This document shows, piece after piece, positions 56,269-64,000 of a DNA stretch of 64,000 nt. The translations under genes and the position numbers were made by a program. The notes beneath the pieces were generated by a model. That model was not told where the DNA came from and did no database searches. It saw only the letters and a program-made list of their open reading frames with translations. Within the stretch, counting starts at the first letter, position 1; every line of letters begins with the position of its first letter. Source of the DNA: an uncultured Alphaproteobacteria bacterium (GTDB lineage Bacteria > Pseudomonadota > Alphaproteobacteria > HIMB59 > GCA-002718135); assembly GCA_902524385.1 (NCBI GenBank), contig CABZCZ010000006.1, positions 21,696-85,695 on the forward strand, in the 5' to 3' direction.

Positions 56269-57465
56269 ATGAAAATTCTATGTGTTCTTTATGACGATCC
56301 AACTAATGGTATGCCAAAAAATTATCCATTAGCTAATATTCCAACTATTAATCAATATCCTGATGGTATGACACTACCCTCACCAAAAAGTATAGATTTT
56401 AACCCAGGTGAACTTTTAGGTTGTGTTTCTGGAGAATTAGGTCTTAGAAAATTTCTTGAAGATTTAGGTCATACTTTAGTTGTTACTTCAGATAAAGATA
56501 CTGATGGTTGCACAGCGGATAAAGAATTGATCGATGCTGATATCGTTATTTCACAACCATTTTGGCCATATTATTTAACTAGGAAAAGAATTGAAAGTGC
56601 TCCAAATTTAAAAATGGCTATAACAGCGGGTATTGGCTCAGATCACGTTGATCTTCAGGCGGCAATGGATCACAAAGTTGATGTAGTCGAAGTAACATAT
56701 TGTAACTCAAGATCTGTAGCAGAACATATCGTAATGATGATTATTTCCATGGTTAGAGATTATCATAACCAACATAACATTGCTAAATCAGGTGGTTGGA
56801 ATATAGCTGACGCTGTCCAAAGATCTTATGATGTTGAAGGAATGCATATTGGAACTGTTGCGGCAGGTAGAATTGGACTTGATGCACTAAGAAAGATGAA
56901 ACCTTTCGATACTCACCTTCATTATTTTGATAGACATCGACTTCCAGACTCTATTGAAAAAGAACTAAATCTAACTTTTCATGAATCAGTAGAATCTATG
57001 GTTAAAGTTTGTGATGTGGTGACTATTAATTGTCCACTACATCCAGAAACAGAACATCTTTTCAATGATGAGTTAATTAGTAAAATGAAAAAAGGTGCTT
57101 ACATTGTCAATACTGCTAGAGGAAAAATTTGTGATAAAGATGCCATAGCAAGAGCAATAGAATCAGGTCAATTAAGTGGTTATGCTGGTGACGTATGGTT
57201 TCCTCAACCAGCTCCTAATGACCATGTTTGGAGATCAATGCCTAATAATGGCATGACCCCTCATACTTCTGGAACCTCTCTTTCAGCGCAAGCTCGTTAC
57301 GCTGCAGGTGTTAGAGAAATCTTAGAATGTTTTTTTGATAAAACTGATATTAGAGATCAGTATCTTATTGTTAAGGATGGCGAGCTTGCAGGCATGGGTG
57401 CTCATTCTTACAGCAAGGGAACTGCTACTGGCGGTTCTGAAGAAGCCACTAAGTATAAAAAATAA
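56269..57465 (+). CDS. fdh: NAD-dependent formate dehydrogenase
   Basis: This single-subunit, metal-free enzyme oxidises formate to CO2 with NAD. It has 398 residues and is close to Pseudomonas sp. 101 FDH; numbering coincides. Active-site residues are present: Ile122, Asn146, Arg284 (NTARGK), Gln313, His332 and Ser334-Gly335. The cofactor fold is GTVAAGRIGL (from residue 195) with Asp221, which fixes NAD over NADP. GDVWFPQPAPNDH and the end GAHSYSKGTATGGSEEA are FDH-specific. The 255-base gap upstream shows only an AAGGTAAAAA site. It would consume formate from the C1 pathway encoded at the start of the window. Confidence 0.97.
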   Translation: MKILCVLYDDPTNGMPKNYPLANIPTINQYPDGMTLPSPKSIDFNPGELLGCVSGELGLRKFLEDLGHTLVVTSDKDTDGCTADKELIDADIVISQPFWPYYLTRKRIESAPNLKMAITAGIGSDHVDLQAAMDHKVDVVEVTYCNSRSVAEHIVMMIISMVRDYHNQHNIAKSGGWNIADAVQRSYDVEGMHIGTVAAGRIGLDALRKMKPFDTHLHYFDRHRLPDSIEKELNLTFHESVESMVKVCDVVTINCPLHPETEHLFNDELISKMKKGAYIVNTARGKICDKDAIARAIESGQLSGYAGDVWFPQPAPNDHVWRSMPNNGMTPHTSGTSLSAQARYAAGVREILECFFDKTDIRDQYLIVKDGELAGMGAHSYSKGTATGGSEEATKYKK

Positions 57466-57468
57466 TTT

Positions 57469-57591
57469 ATGATTAAAAAATTTTTTATCATTCTATTTCT
57501 TGTATTTAGTCCTTTTGATGGCCGTTCTACACTAAGCGAAATTAATGAAAGAGCAAAAGGTGATTGAGTTCCTTATATACCCGATATTTAA
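57469..57591 (+). pseudogene. Degenerate second copy of the tiny lipoprotein gene
   Basis: The 123 bases align without gaps to 55891-56013, with about 96 matches by hand count. The start ATG and signal-like MIKKFFIILFLVFSPF remain. The lipobox cysteine codon TGT is now CGT (Arg), and a GGA glycine codon has become TGA at 57565-57567, which truncates it to 32 residues. The homologous tail and TAA persist beyond. It begins three bases after the formate dehydrogenase stop. Remaining synonymous differences suggest it was once selected, then lost function. Confidence 0.75.
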
Positions 57592-57646
57592 TGCTAATTG
57601 TTTTTGAAAAATTATATATTTTGTAAATAATCAAGAATAAGCATAA

Positions 57647-58543
57647 ATGAATTTAAAAAAAATAGATTGGATTGCTATCGATTGGGGCACTACCAATTTT
57701 AGAGCCTGGTTTATTAAAAATGACAAAGTTTTGAAAGAAGTAGTTAAATCAAATGGTATAAAAAATATACCAAATAAAAATTTTGAAGATACTTTAATTA
57801 AAAATATAAATATACCAAAAAATATAAGTAGTAAAATCAAAATTATTTCTTGTGGCATGATTGGTTCAAAACAGGGGTGGCTTAATTCTGGTTATGAAAA
57901 AAGCTTACACTTAAAAAAAAATAATTTGGTAAAAGTAAAAACAAAAAATAGGTATTTGGATTTCTATATCGTTAAAGGTTTATCTCAAAATAATCCATAT
58001 GATGTAATAAGAGGTGAAGAAACACAGGTTTTAGGATACCTACAAAATAATAAAAATTTTTCAGGTATTATTTGTTTGCCTGGAACACATTCAAAATGGA
58101 TTAAGATTAGCAACGGAAAGATAATAAAATTTAAGACTTATATGACTGGTGAATTATTTGAAATTATTTCAAATTATTCTATTTTAAGCCATTCAATTAT
58201 AGATAAAAAAATTAATACAAAAGTATTTAAGAACTCAGTACTTTTATCACAAAAAAAGAATTTTAATTTTTTTGATTATCTTTTTGAATTTAGATCCAGA
58301 GCACTTTTATCAAAAAAAAAGTATTATCCTAAGTCAGAACTCATAGCATATTTGATAGGAAATGAAATTAAATCAAATATAAATAACACCAAAGCCACTA
58401 AAGTAATCATAATAGGATCCAAATATAATTCAAAATTATATAGTCAAGCAATGCATGCATTAAAAATAAAAAACACAATTGTTGACTCAAAAAGTATAAC
58501 AATTGCTGGTTTAAAAACTTTGTTTAATAAATTTGTTACATAA
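57647..58543 (+). CDS. dgoK: 2-dehydro-3-deoxygalactonokinase
   Basis: DgoK phosphorylates 2-keto-3-deoxygalactonate at carbon 6 with ATP. It has 298 residues. WIAIDWGTTNFRAWFI is the phosphate-1 motif of the DgoK family, IISCGMIGSKQGW follows, then RGEETQVLGYL and CLPGTHSKWIKI (the conserved PGTHSKW). Its stop shares a base with the start of the aldolase gene, so the two form a kinase/aldolase pair. Confidence 0.9.
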   Translation: MNLKKIDWIAIDWGTTNFRAWFIKNDKVLKEVVKSNGIKNIPNKNFEDTLIKNINIPKNISSKIKIISCGMIGSKQGWLNSGYEKSLHLKKNNLVKVKTKNRYLDFYIVKGLSQNNPYDVIRGEETQVLGYLQNNKNFSGIICLPGTHSKWIKISNGKIIKFKTYMTGELFEIISNYSILSHSIIDKKINTKVFKNSVLLSQKKNFNFFDYLFEFRSRALLSKKKYYPKSELIAYLIGNEIKSNINNTKATKVIIIGSKYNSKLYSQAMHALKIKNTIVDSKSITIAGLKTLFNKFVT

Positions 58544-59154
58544 TGATAAAAAAAAATAGAGAGATAACTGCTATTCTAAGAGGTGTTAGCCCATCTAATG
58601 TTGTAAAGATCGTAAACATTCTAACAAAAAATGGAATTTCAAAAATTGAAATACCATTAAACTCACCTAAGCCATTTGAGACAATAAAAAAAATTAAACT
58701 TGAATGTAAAAATGTAAAATCACTTGGTGCCGGTACAGTTTTGAAACCTAAGGATGTAGAACTTGCACAAAAAGCAGGTTGTAAATTTATATTCTCACCA
58801 AATTTAAATAAACAAGTGATCAAAGAGACGAAGAAGAGAAAAATGATCTCTGTGCCTGGCGTCTTTACTCCATCTGAAGCTATAAGTGCAATAGAATATG
58901 GAGCTGACGCATTAAAATTGTTTCCAGCTCATTTAATAAAACCAGAGGGTATTAAAAGCCTTATAGCTGTTTTGCCAAAAAAAATTCCTTTAATAGTAGT
59001 TGGTGGTTTAGAAAAATTTAGTTTCAAAATTTGGCTTGATAATGGTGTTACTGGATTTGGTATAGGTTCTTATTTATATAATATTAAGTACAGTCTTGAA
59101 AAAATAAATCAAATTTCTAAAAAAATTGTTAAAGAATATGATAAATTTAAATAA
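58543..59154 (+). CDS. dgoA: 2-dehydro-3-deoxy-6-phosphogalactonate aldolase
   Basis: This class I aldolase splits KDPGal into pyruvate and glyceraldehyde 3-phosphate. It has 203 residues. ITAILRGVSPSNV is the start, ISKIEIPLNSPKPFETI holds Glu36, and SLGAGTVLKPKDV is the phosphate-binding part. Lys125 in ALKLFPAH forms the Schiff base. VVGGLE replaces the usual GGV. The closely related KDPG aldolase (eda) has RVPVLE; the IPLNSP text favours the DgoA type. Glyceraldehyde 3-phosphate would flow to GapA. Confidence 0.9.
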   Translation: MIKKNREITAILRGVSPSNVVKIVNILTKNGISKIEIPLNSPKPFETIKKIKLECKNVKSLGAGTVLKPKDVELAQKAGCKFIFSPNLNKQVIKETKKRKMISVPGVFTPSEAISAIEYGADALKLFPAHLIKPEGIKSLIAVLPKKIPLIVVGGLEKFSFKIWLDNGVTGFGIGSYLYNIKYSLEKINQISKKIVKEYDKFK

Positions 59155-59228
59155 AAGTTATCAACTGAATTAGAAGAGATCATATACATCTATATTTACT
59201 AAACATATGATGTTTGATAAGATTATTT

Positions 59229-59993
59229 ATGGTTCATGAAGCAATTTTTTATGACTTAAAAAAAAATTTAAACTTGATGAGAAGCCTATCTTCTCAAGTG
59301 GCTAGAGAAATTGGTAGAAAGATTGTTTCTGGTAAATATCATGAAGGTACTTTAATTGAAGATGAAAATTATTTATCCGAAAAATATAAAGTAAGTAGAG
59401 CAGTTGTAAGGGATGCTGCTAAAATTTTAGTTGGCAAAGGATTAATTACTATTAGAAGAGGAATTGGTACTACAGTAATGCCAAGGTCAAACTGGTCGCT
59501 TTTAGATGACGATGTTATAGCATGGCATTTGTCAAGCCCACTTACTGAAAAACAAGTTTACAATTTATTAGAATTGAGAATGACAATCGAGCCAGCAGCA
59601 GCTTGGTGGGCCGCAGAACGAGCTGACAGTAATGATATTAATCAGTTAGAAAAATATTATGGACAAATGAAAAATTCCACAAGTTCAGTTGATGATTATA
59701 TTAAAGCAGATGCATTGTTTCATAGTTCCATTTTAGATTCATCCCATAACGAGTATTTGATTGCATTTGAAAATCTTATTTTTTCAAGTTTGCTAATGAG
59801 CATAAGACTTACAAATATTGATTTTGATTTAAATAAAAAATCTCTTCCACTCCATAAAAAAATAATTGAAAATATAAAAAATAAAAACCCAAAAAAAGCT
59901 AAAGAACAAATGATTACTCACTTAAAAGACACAGAAAAAAGATTGAAAGAATTGTTTGATATGAATAATTTTAATATATCAAATAGTAACTAG
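59229..59993 (+). CDS. GntR/FadR-family transcriptional regulator
   Basis: This repressor-type regulator has 254 residues from ATG 59229; TTG 59214 and ATG 59277 are alternatives. An N-terminal winged helix covers QVAREIGRKIVSGKYHEGTLI, LSEKYKVSRAVVRDAAKILVGKGLI and RRGIGTTV. The C-terminal FCD effector domain has LLELRMTIEPAAAWWAAERA and ADALFHSSILDSSHNEYL with metal-binding His. It lies between the dgoKA pair and the sugar transporter, so it probably controls both in response to a sugar acid. Confidence 0.9.
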   Translation: MVHEAIFYDLKKNLNLMRSLSSQVAREIGRKIVSGKYHEGTLIEDENYLSEKYKVSRAVVRDAAKILVGKGLITIRRGIGTTVMPRSNWSLLDDDVIAWHLSSPLTEKQVYNLLELRMTIEPAAAWWAAERADSNDINQLEKYYGQMKNSTSSVDDYIKADALFHSSILDSSHNEYLIAFENLIFSSLLMSIRLTNIDFDLNKKSLPLHKKIIENIKNKNPKKAKEQMITHLKDTEKRLKELFDMNNFNISNSN

Positions 59994-60009
59994 TAACAAA
60001 GGAGGAATA

Positions 60010-61083
60010 ATGAATTTTTTTACTAGTAAAATGAAAAAGATACTTGCAATTGTGTCTATTGCACTGGCAGGTAGTCTTTTTGCTGGAACAGCATATACGG
60101 CTGACGTTTGTTTATTGCTTCCAGAAAATGTTAACCCAAGGTGGGAAAAACAAGACGCTGCTTTTTTCCAAAAACATATGGCTGAGATGGGTCCTGATAT
60201 TTCAGTAGAAGTGTTAAATGCAAACAATGATACTTCTGCTCAGCAAAGACAAGCTGAGCAATGTTTATCAGGTGGAGCAAAAGTTTTAGTTGTTATACCT
60301 ATTGACGGTGAAGCAGCTGCAATAATTGCTGATCAAGGCGCAGAGGAAGGTGTTCCAGTAATAGCTTATGATAGAATGATACAATCAGCTAATACTAGTT
60401 TCTGGGTACAAGCTGATCTCAGAGCATCTGGTAGAGCTCAAGCTGCTCATATTGTTGCCAACACAAAACAAGGTGATACATTAGTAATGCTTAAAGGATC
60501 ACCAACTGATCCAAACGCACCAACTATTTATCACGGTCAAATGGATGTTTTAGAATCTTTATTCCAGTCTGGTGAGAGAGTTTTAGGTTATGAAAACTGG
60601 ACTCAAGGTTGGGATCCTGCAGTTGCAAGAACATCAATGGATCAAGCTTTAACTAAATTGAATAATAACGTTCAAGGAGTTGTATCATCAAATGATGGAA
60701 ACGCAGGTGCTGCTGTAGCTTCACTTGCTGAGCAAAGTATGGATGGTAAGGTTCCGGTAAGTGGGTTGGACTGTACTCCAGCTGCTCTTCAAATGATCTT
60801 AACTGGTGAAATGACCCAAAGTGTTTGGAGAGATTTTAACTTAATGATGGAGTCTACAGCGAAAGCAACTGTTGCTCTCATTAATGGTGATTCTCTTGAC
60901 GGTATAGTTGCTGGTTTTTCACCTGCAAACTCTGCTGGTGCTGAAATTCCAATGGTGCCTGTAGGTTTCTATAATGCTGTTGGAGAAGAAGGTGTTGCTT
61001 ATGTAATTGAAAACGATTCATCAATATCTAAAGGTGATGTATGTCAAGGACAAGCAGCAAACACTTCTTTTTGTTCAGGTTAA
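60010..61083 (+). CDS. CUT2-type sugar ABC transporter, substrate-binding protein (XylF-like)
   Basis: This 357-residue periplasmic protein has a signal peptide ending near AYTADV (about residue 31). VCLLLPENVNPRWEKQD at the ligand site and VSSNDGNAGAAVASL, SGLDCTPAALQMILTGEMTQSVWRDF are typical of XylF-like (xylose) binding proteins. A strong AAAGGAGG ribosome-binding site directly precedes ATG 60010. Base composition is richer in G+C than neighbours, as expected for a highly expressed protein. The substrate (xylose, arabinose, galactose or fucose) is uncertain. Confidence 0.9.
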   Translation: MNFFTSKMKKILAIVSIALAGSLFAGTAYTADVCLLLPENVNPRWEKQDAAFFQKHMAEMGPDISVEVLNANNDTSAQQRQAEQCLSGGAKVLVVIPIDGEAAAIIADQGAEEGVPVIAYDRMIQSANTSFWVQADLRASGRAQAAHIVANTKQGDTLVMLKGSPTDPNAPTIYHGQMDVLESLFQSGERVLGYENWTQGWDPAVARTSMDQALTKLNNNVQGVVSSNDGNAGAAVASLAEQSMDGKVPVSGLDCTPAALQMILTGEMTQSVWRDFNLMMESTAKATVALINGDSLDGIVAGFSPANSAGAEIPMVPVGFYNAVGEEGVAYVIENDSSISKGDVCQGQAANTSFCSG

Positions 61084-61096
61084 TATAAAAATTTAA

Positions 61097-61900
61097 ATGA
61101 ACAATAATACTTTAGATTTGGGGAATACGAATTCCCCAAATTCTTTACCCCACTTTGTTGCAAAAAATATTATTAAAAACTTTGGTGGTATTAAAGCACT
61201 AAATAATCTTAACTTTGAAGTGTATAGAGGTGAAGTTATGGGTTTAGTAGGCGACAATGGAGCAGGTAAATCAACATTGATGAAAGCAATATCAGGCTCA
61301 CAACTTTGCGATAGTGGAACCTTTATGATTGATGGGGAAGAAGTTAAAATAAGTTCTCCACAAGATGCCTCAAAATACGGTATTCAAATTGTTTATCAAG
61401 ATTTAGCATTATGTGAAAATTTAGATATTCCTGCAAACCTATTTCTAGGAAATGAAAAAAAACTATTTAATTATTTAAGATTTATTCCCAATTTTTTGTT
61501 ACCGTTAGATCATTTATCTATGGAAGAAAGCGCTATAGAGTCAATGAAAAATTTAAAAGTTAGTACAATCAAATCCATGCAAGCAAAAATTGGATTTCTA
61601 TCTGGTGGTCAAAGACAATCGATTGCTATAGCAAGAGCAATTAAATCTGATTCCAGTATAGTTTTACTAGATGAACCAACTGCTGCACTAGGTGTATCAC
61701 AAACTAAAGAAGTTTTAGATTTAGTTTTAAGGTTAAAAGAAACAAATCATGCCGTTGTAATTATCTCACATAATTTAAATAATGTATTCGAAGTATGTGA
61801 TAGGATTACTGTTATAAGACAAGGAGAAAATGTAGAAGTTTTTGATAAATTAAAATCTACACCTGATCAAATAGTTAGTGCCATTACAAGAGGGACATAA
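61097..61900 (+). CDS. CUT2-type sugar ABC transporter, ATP-binding protein
   Basis: This is a single nucleotide-binding domain of 267 residues, not the fused double domain of XylG or RbsA, so the transporter resembles FrcBCA-type systems of alphaproteobacteria. Walker A is GDNGAGKST (near residue 53), the signature FLSGGQRQSIAIARAI, Walker B SIVLLDEPTAAL, and the His switch IISHNL. The first 20 residues are an extension encoded by a perfect hairpin (see separate entry). It follows the binding-protein gene by 13 bases. Confidence 0.93.
   Translation: MNNNTLDLGNTNSPNSLPHFVAKNIIKNFGGIKALNNLNFEVYRGEVMGLVGDNGAGKSTLMKAISGSQLCDSGTFMIDGEEVKISSPQDASKYGIQIVYQDLALCENLDIPANLFLGNEKKLFNYLRFIPNFLLPLDHLSMEESAIESMKNLKVSTIKSMQAKIGFLSGGQRQSIAIARAIKSDSSIVLLDEPTAALGVSQTKEVLDLVLRLKETNHAVVIISHNLNNVFEVCDRITVIRQGENVEVFDKLKSTPDQIVSAITRGT
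61116..61141 (+). promoter_or_regulatory. Perfect hairpin at the start of the ATP-binding-protein gene
   Basis: ATTTGGGGAAT (61116-61126) pairs over 11 bases with ATTCCCCAAAT (61131-61141) around an ACGA loop. It lies 19 bases into the coding sequence, and no T-run follows, so it is not a classic terminator. In binding-protein-first ABC operons such structures commonly protect the upstream mRNA or reduce translation of the next gene; that role is inferred here. Confidence 0.55.
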
Positions 61901-61907
61901 ATAATAA

Positions 61908-63062
61908 ATGAATAATTTTTTAGATAAAATTGCTAACTTACGAGAAACCCCATTAGGAAGTTTTGTTCCAGTAATGATAGCACTGGTTGCCATCTGGATT
62001 TATTTTGGAATTAATGAGCCAATTTTTTTAAGCCCAAGAAACTTTTATTATCTTTTTATGCAAAGTGCAGTTGTCGGAACACTTGCGGTTGGAGTTACGA
62101 TGGTTTTACTTTTAGGTGATATTGATTTATCAATTGGTGCTGTAGCTGGAGTTTGTGCGGCCACTCTTGCTGTTTTAACAACAAATATGGGATTATATGC
62201 TCCCTATGCAATCATTATATCACTTCTTTTTGGCGCTTTTTTAGGATGCATTATGGGAGCAATAATCGCCTATGTTAAAATACCATCTTTTGTAGTAACT
62301 CTTGCAGGTCTTTTAGGATTTCAAGGTTTAATGATGAAGATACTTGGGATCAATGGGGCTATTAATGTGAGAGACCCTATAATTAGGTCAATTTCAACAA
62401 CCACTTTGCCGACTACTATTGGAATGGTACTAGCAATAATTGGAGTAGTATTGTTTGGATATTTAATAATACGAAATAGATCTATTAGATCAAAAAAAAA
62501 TTTGGAAAATGAAACTAATTTAGTTTCTGCAGTTAAATTTTTATTTTTTTCAATTCTCATGATTGGAGCTACTATCTTATTAAATTTGTATAAAGGAGTT
62601 CCAATCTTAATACTAATTTTACTAGCTTTAACATTCTTGTTAGGATGGATTTCGACCTCGACTTCTTATGGAAGATCAATATTTGCAGTTGGAGGAAATG
62701 CTGAGTCAGCTAGAAGAGTTGGTATATCAATAGAATTCATAAAAATTAGTGCGTTTGGAATAGTTGGTTTTATGGCAGCTGTTGGTGGATTAATTGGTGC
62801 CTCAAGATATGCATCAGTTTCTTTTAATGCATTTGCTGGTGGCCCATTACTATTAGAGGCAATTGGCGCTGCAGTTATTGGTGGAACATCTTTATTTGGA
62901 GGAAGAGGAAGCGTTTGGAATGCGATCTTAGGAGCGCTTGTTATAGGCTCTCTTGGAAATGGACTAGATTTATCTGGTGCTCGTGCTGCCGATAAATTAA
63001 TGTTTTCTGGAGCTATTTTATTAATAGCAGTAACCTTAGATGCAGTTTCAAGAAAAAAATAA
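61908..63062 (+). CDS. CUT2-type sugar ABC transporter, permease (XylH-like)
   Basis: This inner-membrane subunit of 384 residues has about ten helices. GDIDLSIGAVAGVCAATLAVL is the CUT2 permease signature. The later GRSIFAVGGNAESARRVGI and GGPLLLEAIGAAVIGGTSLFGGRGSVWNAILGALVIG are typical of XylH/RbsC. It starts seven bases after the ATPase gene and is followed 15 bases later by the aldo/keto reductase. Confidence 0.93.
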   Translation: MNNFLDKIANLRETPLGSFVPVMIALVAIWIYFGINEPIFLSPRNFYYLFMQSAVVGTLAVGVTMVLLLGDIDLSIGAVAGVCAATLAVLTTNMGLYAPYAIIISLLFGAFLGCIMGAIIAYVKIPSFVVTLAGLLGFQGLMMKILGINGAINVRDPIIRSISTTTLPTTIGMVLAIIGVVLFGYLIIRNRSIRSKKNLENETNLVSAVKFLFFSILMIGATILLNLYKGVPILILILLALTFLLGWISTSTSYGRSIFAVGGNAESARRVGISIEFIKISAFGIVGFMAAVGGLIGASRYASVSFNAFAGGPLLLEAIGAAVIGGTSLFGGRGSVWNAILGALVIGSLGNGLDLSGARAADKLMFSGAILLIAVTLDAVSRKK

Positions 63063-63077
63063 ATTTTGGAGGTAAAA

Positions 63078-64000
63078 ATGAAATATGTAAAAATTGATCA
63101 AAGTGATAAAAAATTATCTAGTATTGGTTTAGGTACCATGATCTTTCACCCAGATTCAAAGGATCGTGATTTTAAAATACTAGATGCTTTCATAGATAAC
63201 GGTGGAACATTTTTGGATACAGCAGAGGTTTACGGATCAGTTGAAGAACACGGATATTCAGAAATGGTAATTGGAGATTGGTTAGAAAAGAATCAGGCTA
63301 TAAGAGATAAACTCTTCATAATGGGTAAGGGTTTGATACCAGGTTATTGTGCCCCTATTCATCCTGGTGGTGCAAAAATAAACCCTGAGTCAATTCACAA
63401 AGCAATTGATGGTACACTTAATAGAATGAAAACTGATTATTTAGACTTATGGATGTTTCATCGGGATGACACTAGTCATGATGTAGGACCGCTAATTGAT
63501 GCTTTAAATAAAGAAATCGATGATGGTAGAATTAGAGCTTTTGGAGGCTCTAATTGGACTATTAAGAGAATACAGGAGTGTAATGATTATGCTTCTTCTA
63601 ATAGTAAAATTGGTATGTGCGGATCCAGCCCACAATTTTCTTTGGCTAAAGCTAAAGAACCATATTGGCCAGATACTGTTGTGACAGATGATAATGATAA
63701 AAAATGGTTTGAAGAAAATAATTTTTTATTAGTTGCTTGGTCATCTCTAGGTAGAGGATTTTTTGCTAAAGGTGATAAGGATTTTACTGAAGATCAGGAT
63801 CTAGTAAGAGTATTTTATTCTGAGGAAAATTTTGAAAGAAAAAAAAGAGCAATAGAACTTGCAGATAAAAAAAACGTTTCAATGTATGAAATAGCTGTAG
63901 CATATGTAATCAATCAAAAGTTTCCTGTTATTGCCTTGACGGGAGCAGAGTCACCTGAAGAAGTAGTAATAAATACAAAAGCTGGTTCACTACTTTTGAG
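63078..64000 (+). CDS. Aldo/keto reductase, cut by window end
   Basis: The frame opens at ATG 63078 with a GGAGGT ribosome-binding site five bases upstream and runs to the window end (307 complete codons, no stop). The catalytic tetrad is present: Asp47 and Tyr52 in FLDTAEVYGS, Lys84 in IMGKGL and His128 in DLWMFHRDD. Sugar dehydrogenases of this family (L-fucose, D-galactose or D-arabinose type) often open non-phosphorylative sugar routes; beside dgoK/dgoA a galactose- or arabinose-type dehydrogenase is a reasonable inference. Other aldehydes are possible. Confidence 0.85.
   Translation, partial: MKYVKIDQSDKKLSSIGLGTMIFHPDSKDRDFKILDAFIDNGGTFLDTAEVYGSVEEHGYSEMVIGDWLEKNQAIRDKLFIMGKGLIPGYCAPIHPGGAKINPESIHKAIDGTLNRMKTDYLDLWMFHRDDTSHDVGPLIDALNKEIDDGRIRAFGGSNWTIKRIQECNDYASSNSKIGMCGSSPQFSLAKAKEPYWPDTVVTDDNDKKWFEENNFLLVAWSSLGRGFFAKGDKDFTEDQDLVRVFYSEENFERKKRAIELADKKNVSMYEIAVAYVINQKFPVIALTGAESPEEVVINTKAGSLLL

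Noticed and set aside
57565..57567. TGA in the second lipoprotein copy read as selenocysteine or tryptophan
   Set aside because: TGA ends normal genes here (for example etfB), no SECIS-like stem was seen, and the lipobox Cys is lost as well, so a dead copy is simpler.

Overview
This window looks like a chromosomal segment of a small, streamlined, strongly AT-rich marine alphaproteobacterium of the SAR11 / AEGEAN-169 (HIMB59) type. The assignment is inferred from gene content and order: sarcosine oxidase genes soxBDAG, electron-transfer flavoprotein with ETF-ubiquinone oxidoreductase, the order tolQRAB-pal-cpoB-tilS-ftsH-glmM, rpoH divergent from a conserved small membrane protein, TrcR (DUF1013), DUF1192, DUF4164 beside zapA, many genes overlapping by 1 to 4 bases, and very short gaps. 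No rRNA, tRNA, CRISPR array, insertion sequence or prophage was recognised.

Layout. (1) 14-15745: oxidation of methylated glycines and one-carbon metabolism. A dimethylglycine/sarcosine dehydrogenase is followed by etfB, etfA and ETF-ubiquinone oxidoreductase. On the other strand lie a MetF-like reductase, formate-THF ligase (fhs) and soxB-soxD-soxA-soxG. A lysophospholipid-type acyltransferase, a coiled-coil membrane protein and a secreted nuclease sit between the two arms. (2) 15779-22194: tRNA hydroxylation protein TrhO, ribosomal protein L33, then photolyase, FAD oxidoreductase, DUF1365, cyclopropane-fatty-acid-synthase-like methyltransferase and DUF2878, a known light/singlet-oxygen lipid neighbourhood. 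(3) 22191-30838: TrcR, DUF1192, L31, SuhB-like phosphatase, EF-P, GapA, transketolase, the ZauP/ZapA pair, 5-formyl-THF cyclo-ligase, a YmdB-like phosphodiesterase and YebC. (4) 30853-45344: a small PD-(D/E)XK nuclease where alphaproteobacteria usually carry ruvCAB, the whole Tol-Pal system, tilS, ftsH, glmM, hisZ, purA, rpoH, rluD and xseB. (5) 45354-55676: tlyA, aroC, fabI, pdxH, pyrE, a universal stress protein, a putative sulfur-anion export group (TIGR02186, TauE/SafE, YeiH), an orphan tungstate-type permease with moeA, and TusA. (6) 55891-64000: NAD-dependent formate dehydrogenase flanked by two copies of a tiny lipoprotein gene (the second broken), then a sugar cluster: KDGal kinase, KDPGal aldolase, GntR regulator, a three-gene CUT2 sugar ABC transporter and an aldo/keto reductase cut off by the window end.

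How the parts fit. Methyl groups from glycine betaine derivatives enter as methylene-THF through the GcvT-like domains of the dehydrogenase and of SoxA. Electrons pass through ETF to ubiquinone, or to oxygen from the sarcosine oxidase. Fhs interconverts formyl-THF and formate, and the formate dehydrogenase at 56-57 kb could burn formate to CO2 with NADH gain. The sugar cluster would import a pentose or hexose and cleave a 2-keto-3-deoxy-6-phosphogalactonate-type intermediate to pyruvate and glyceraldehyde 3-phosphate, which feeds GapA. The least explained items are the duplicated lipoprotein, the nuclease in the ruv position, the orphan permease, and a 20-base perfect palindrome at the fhs promoter. 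All statements come from reading the sequence; no database search was run.
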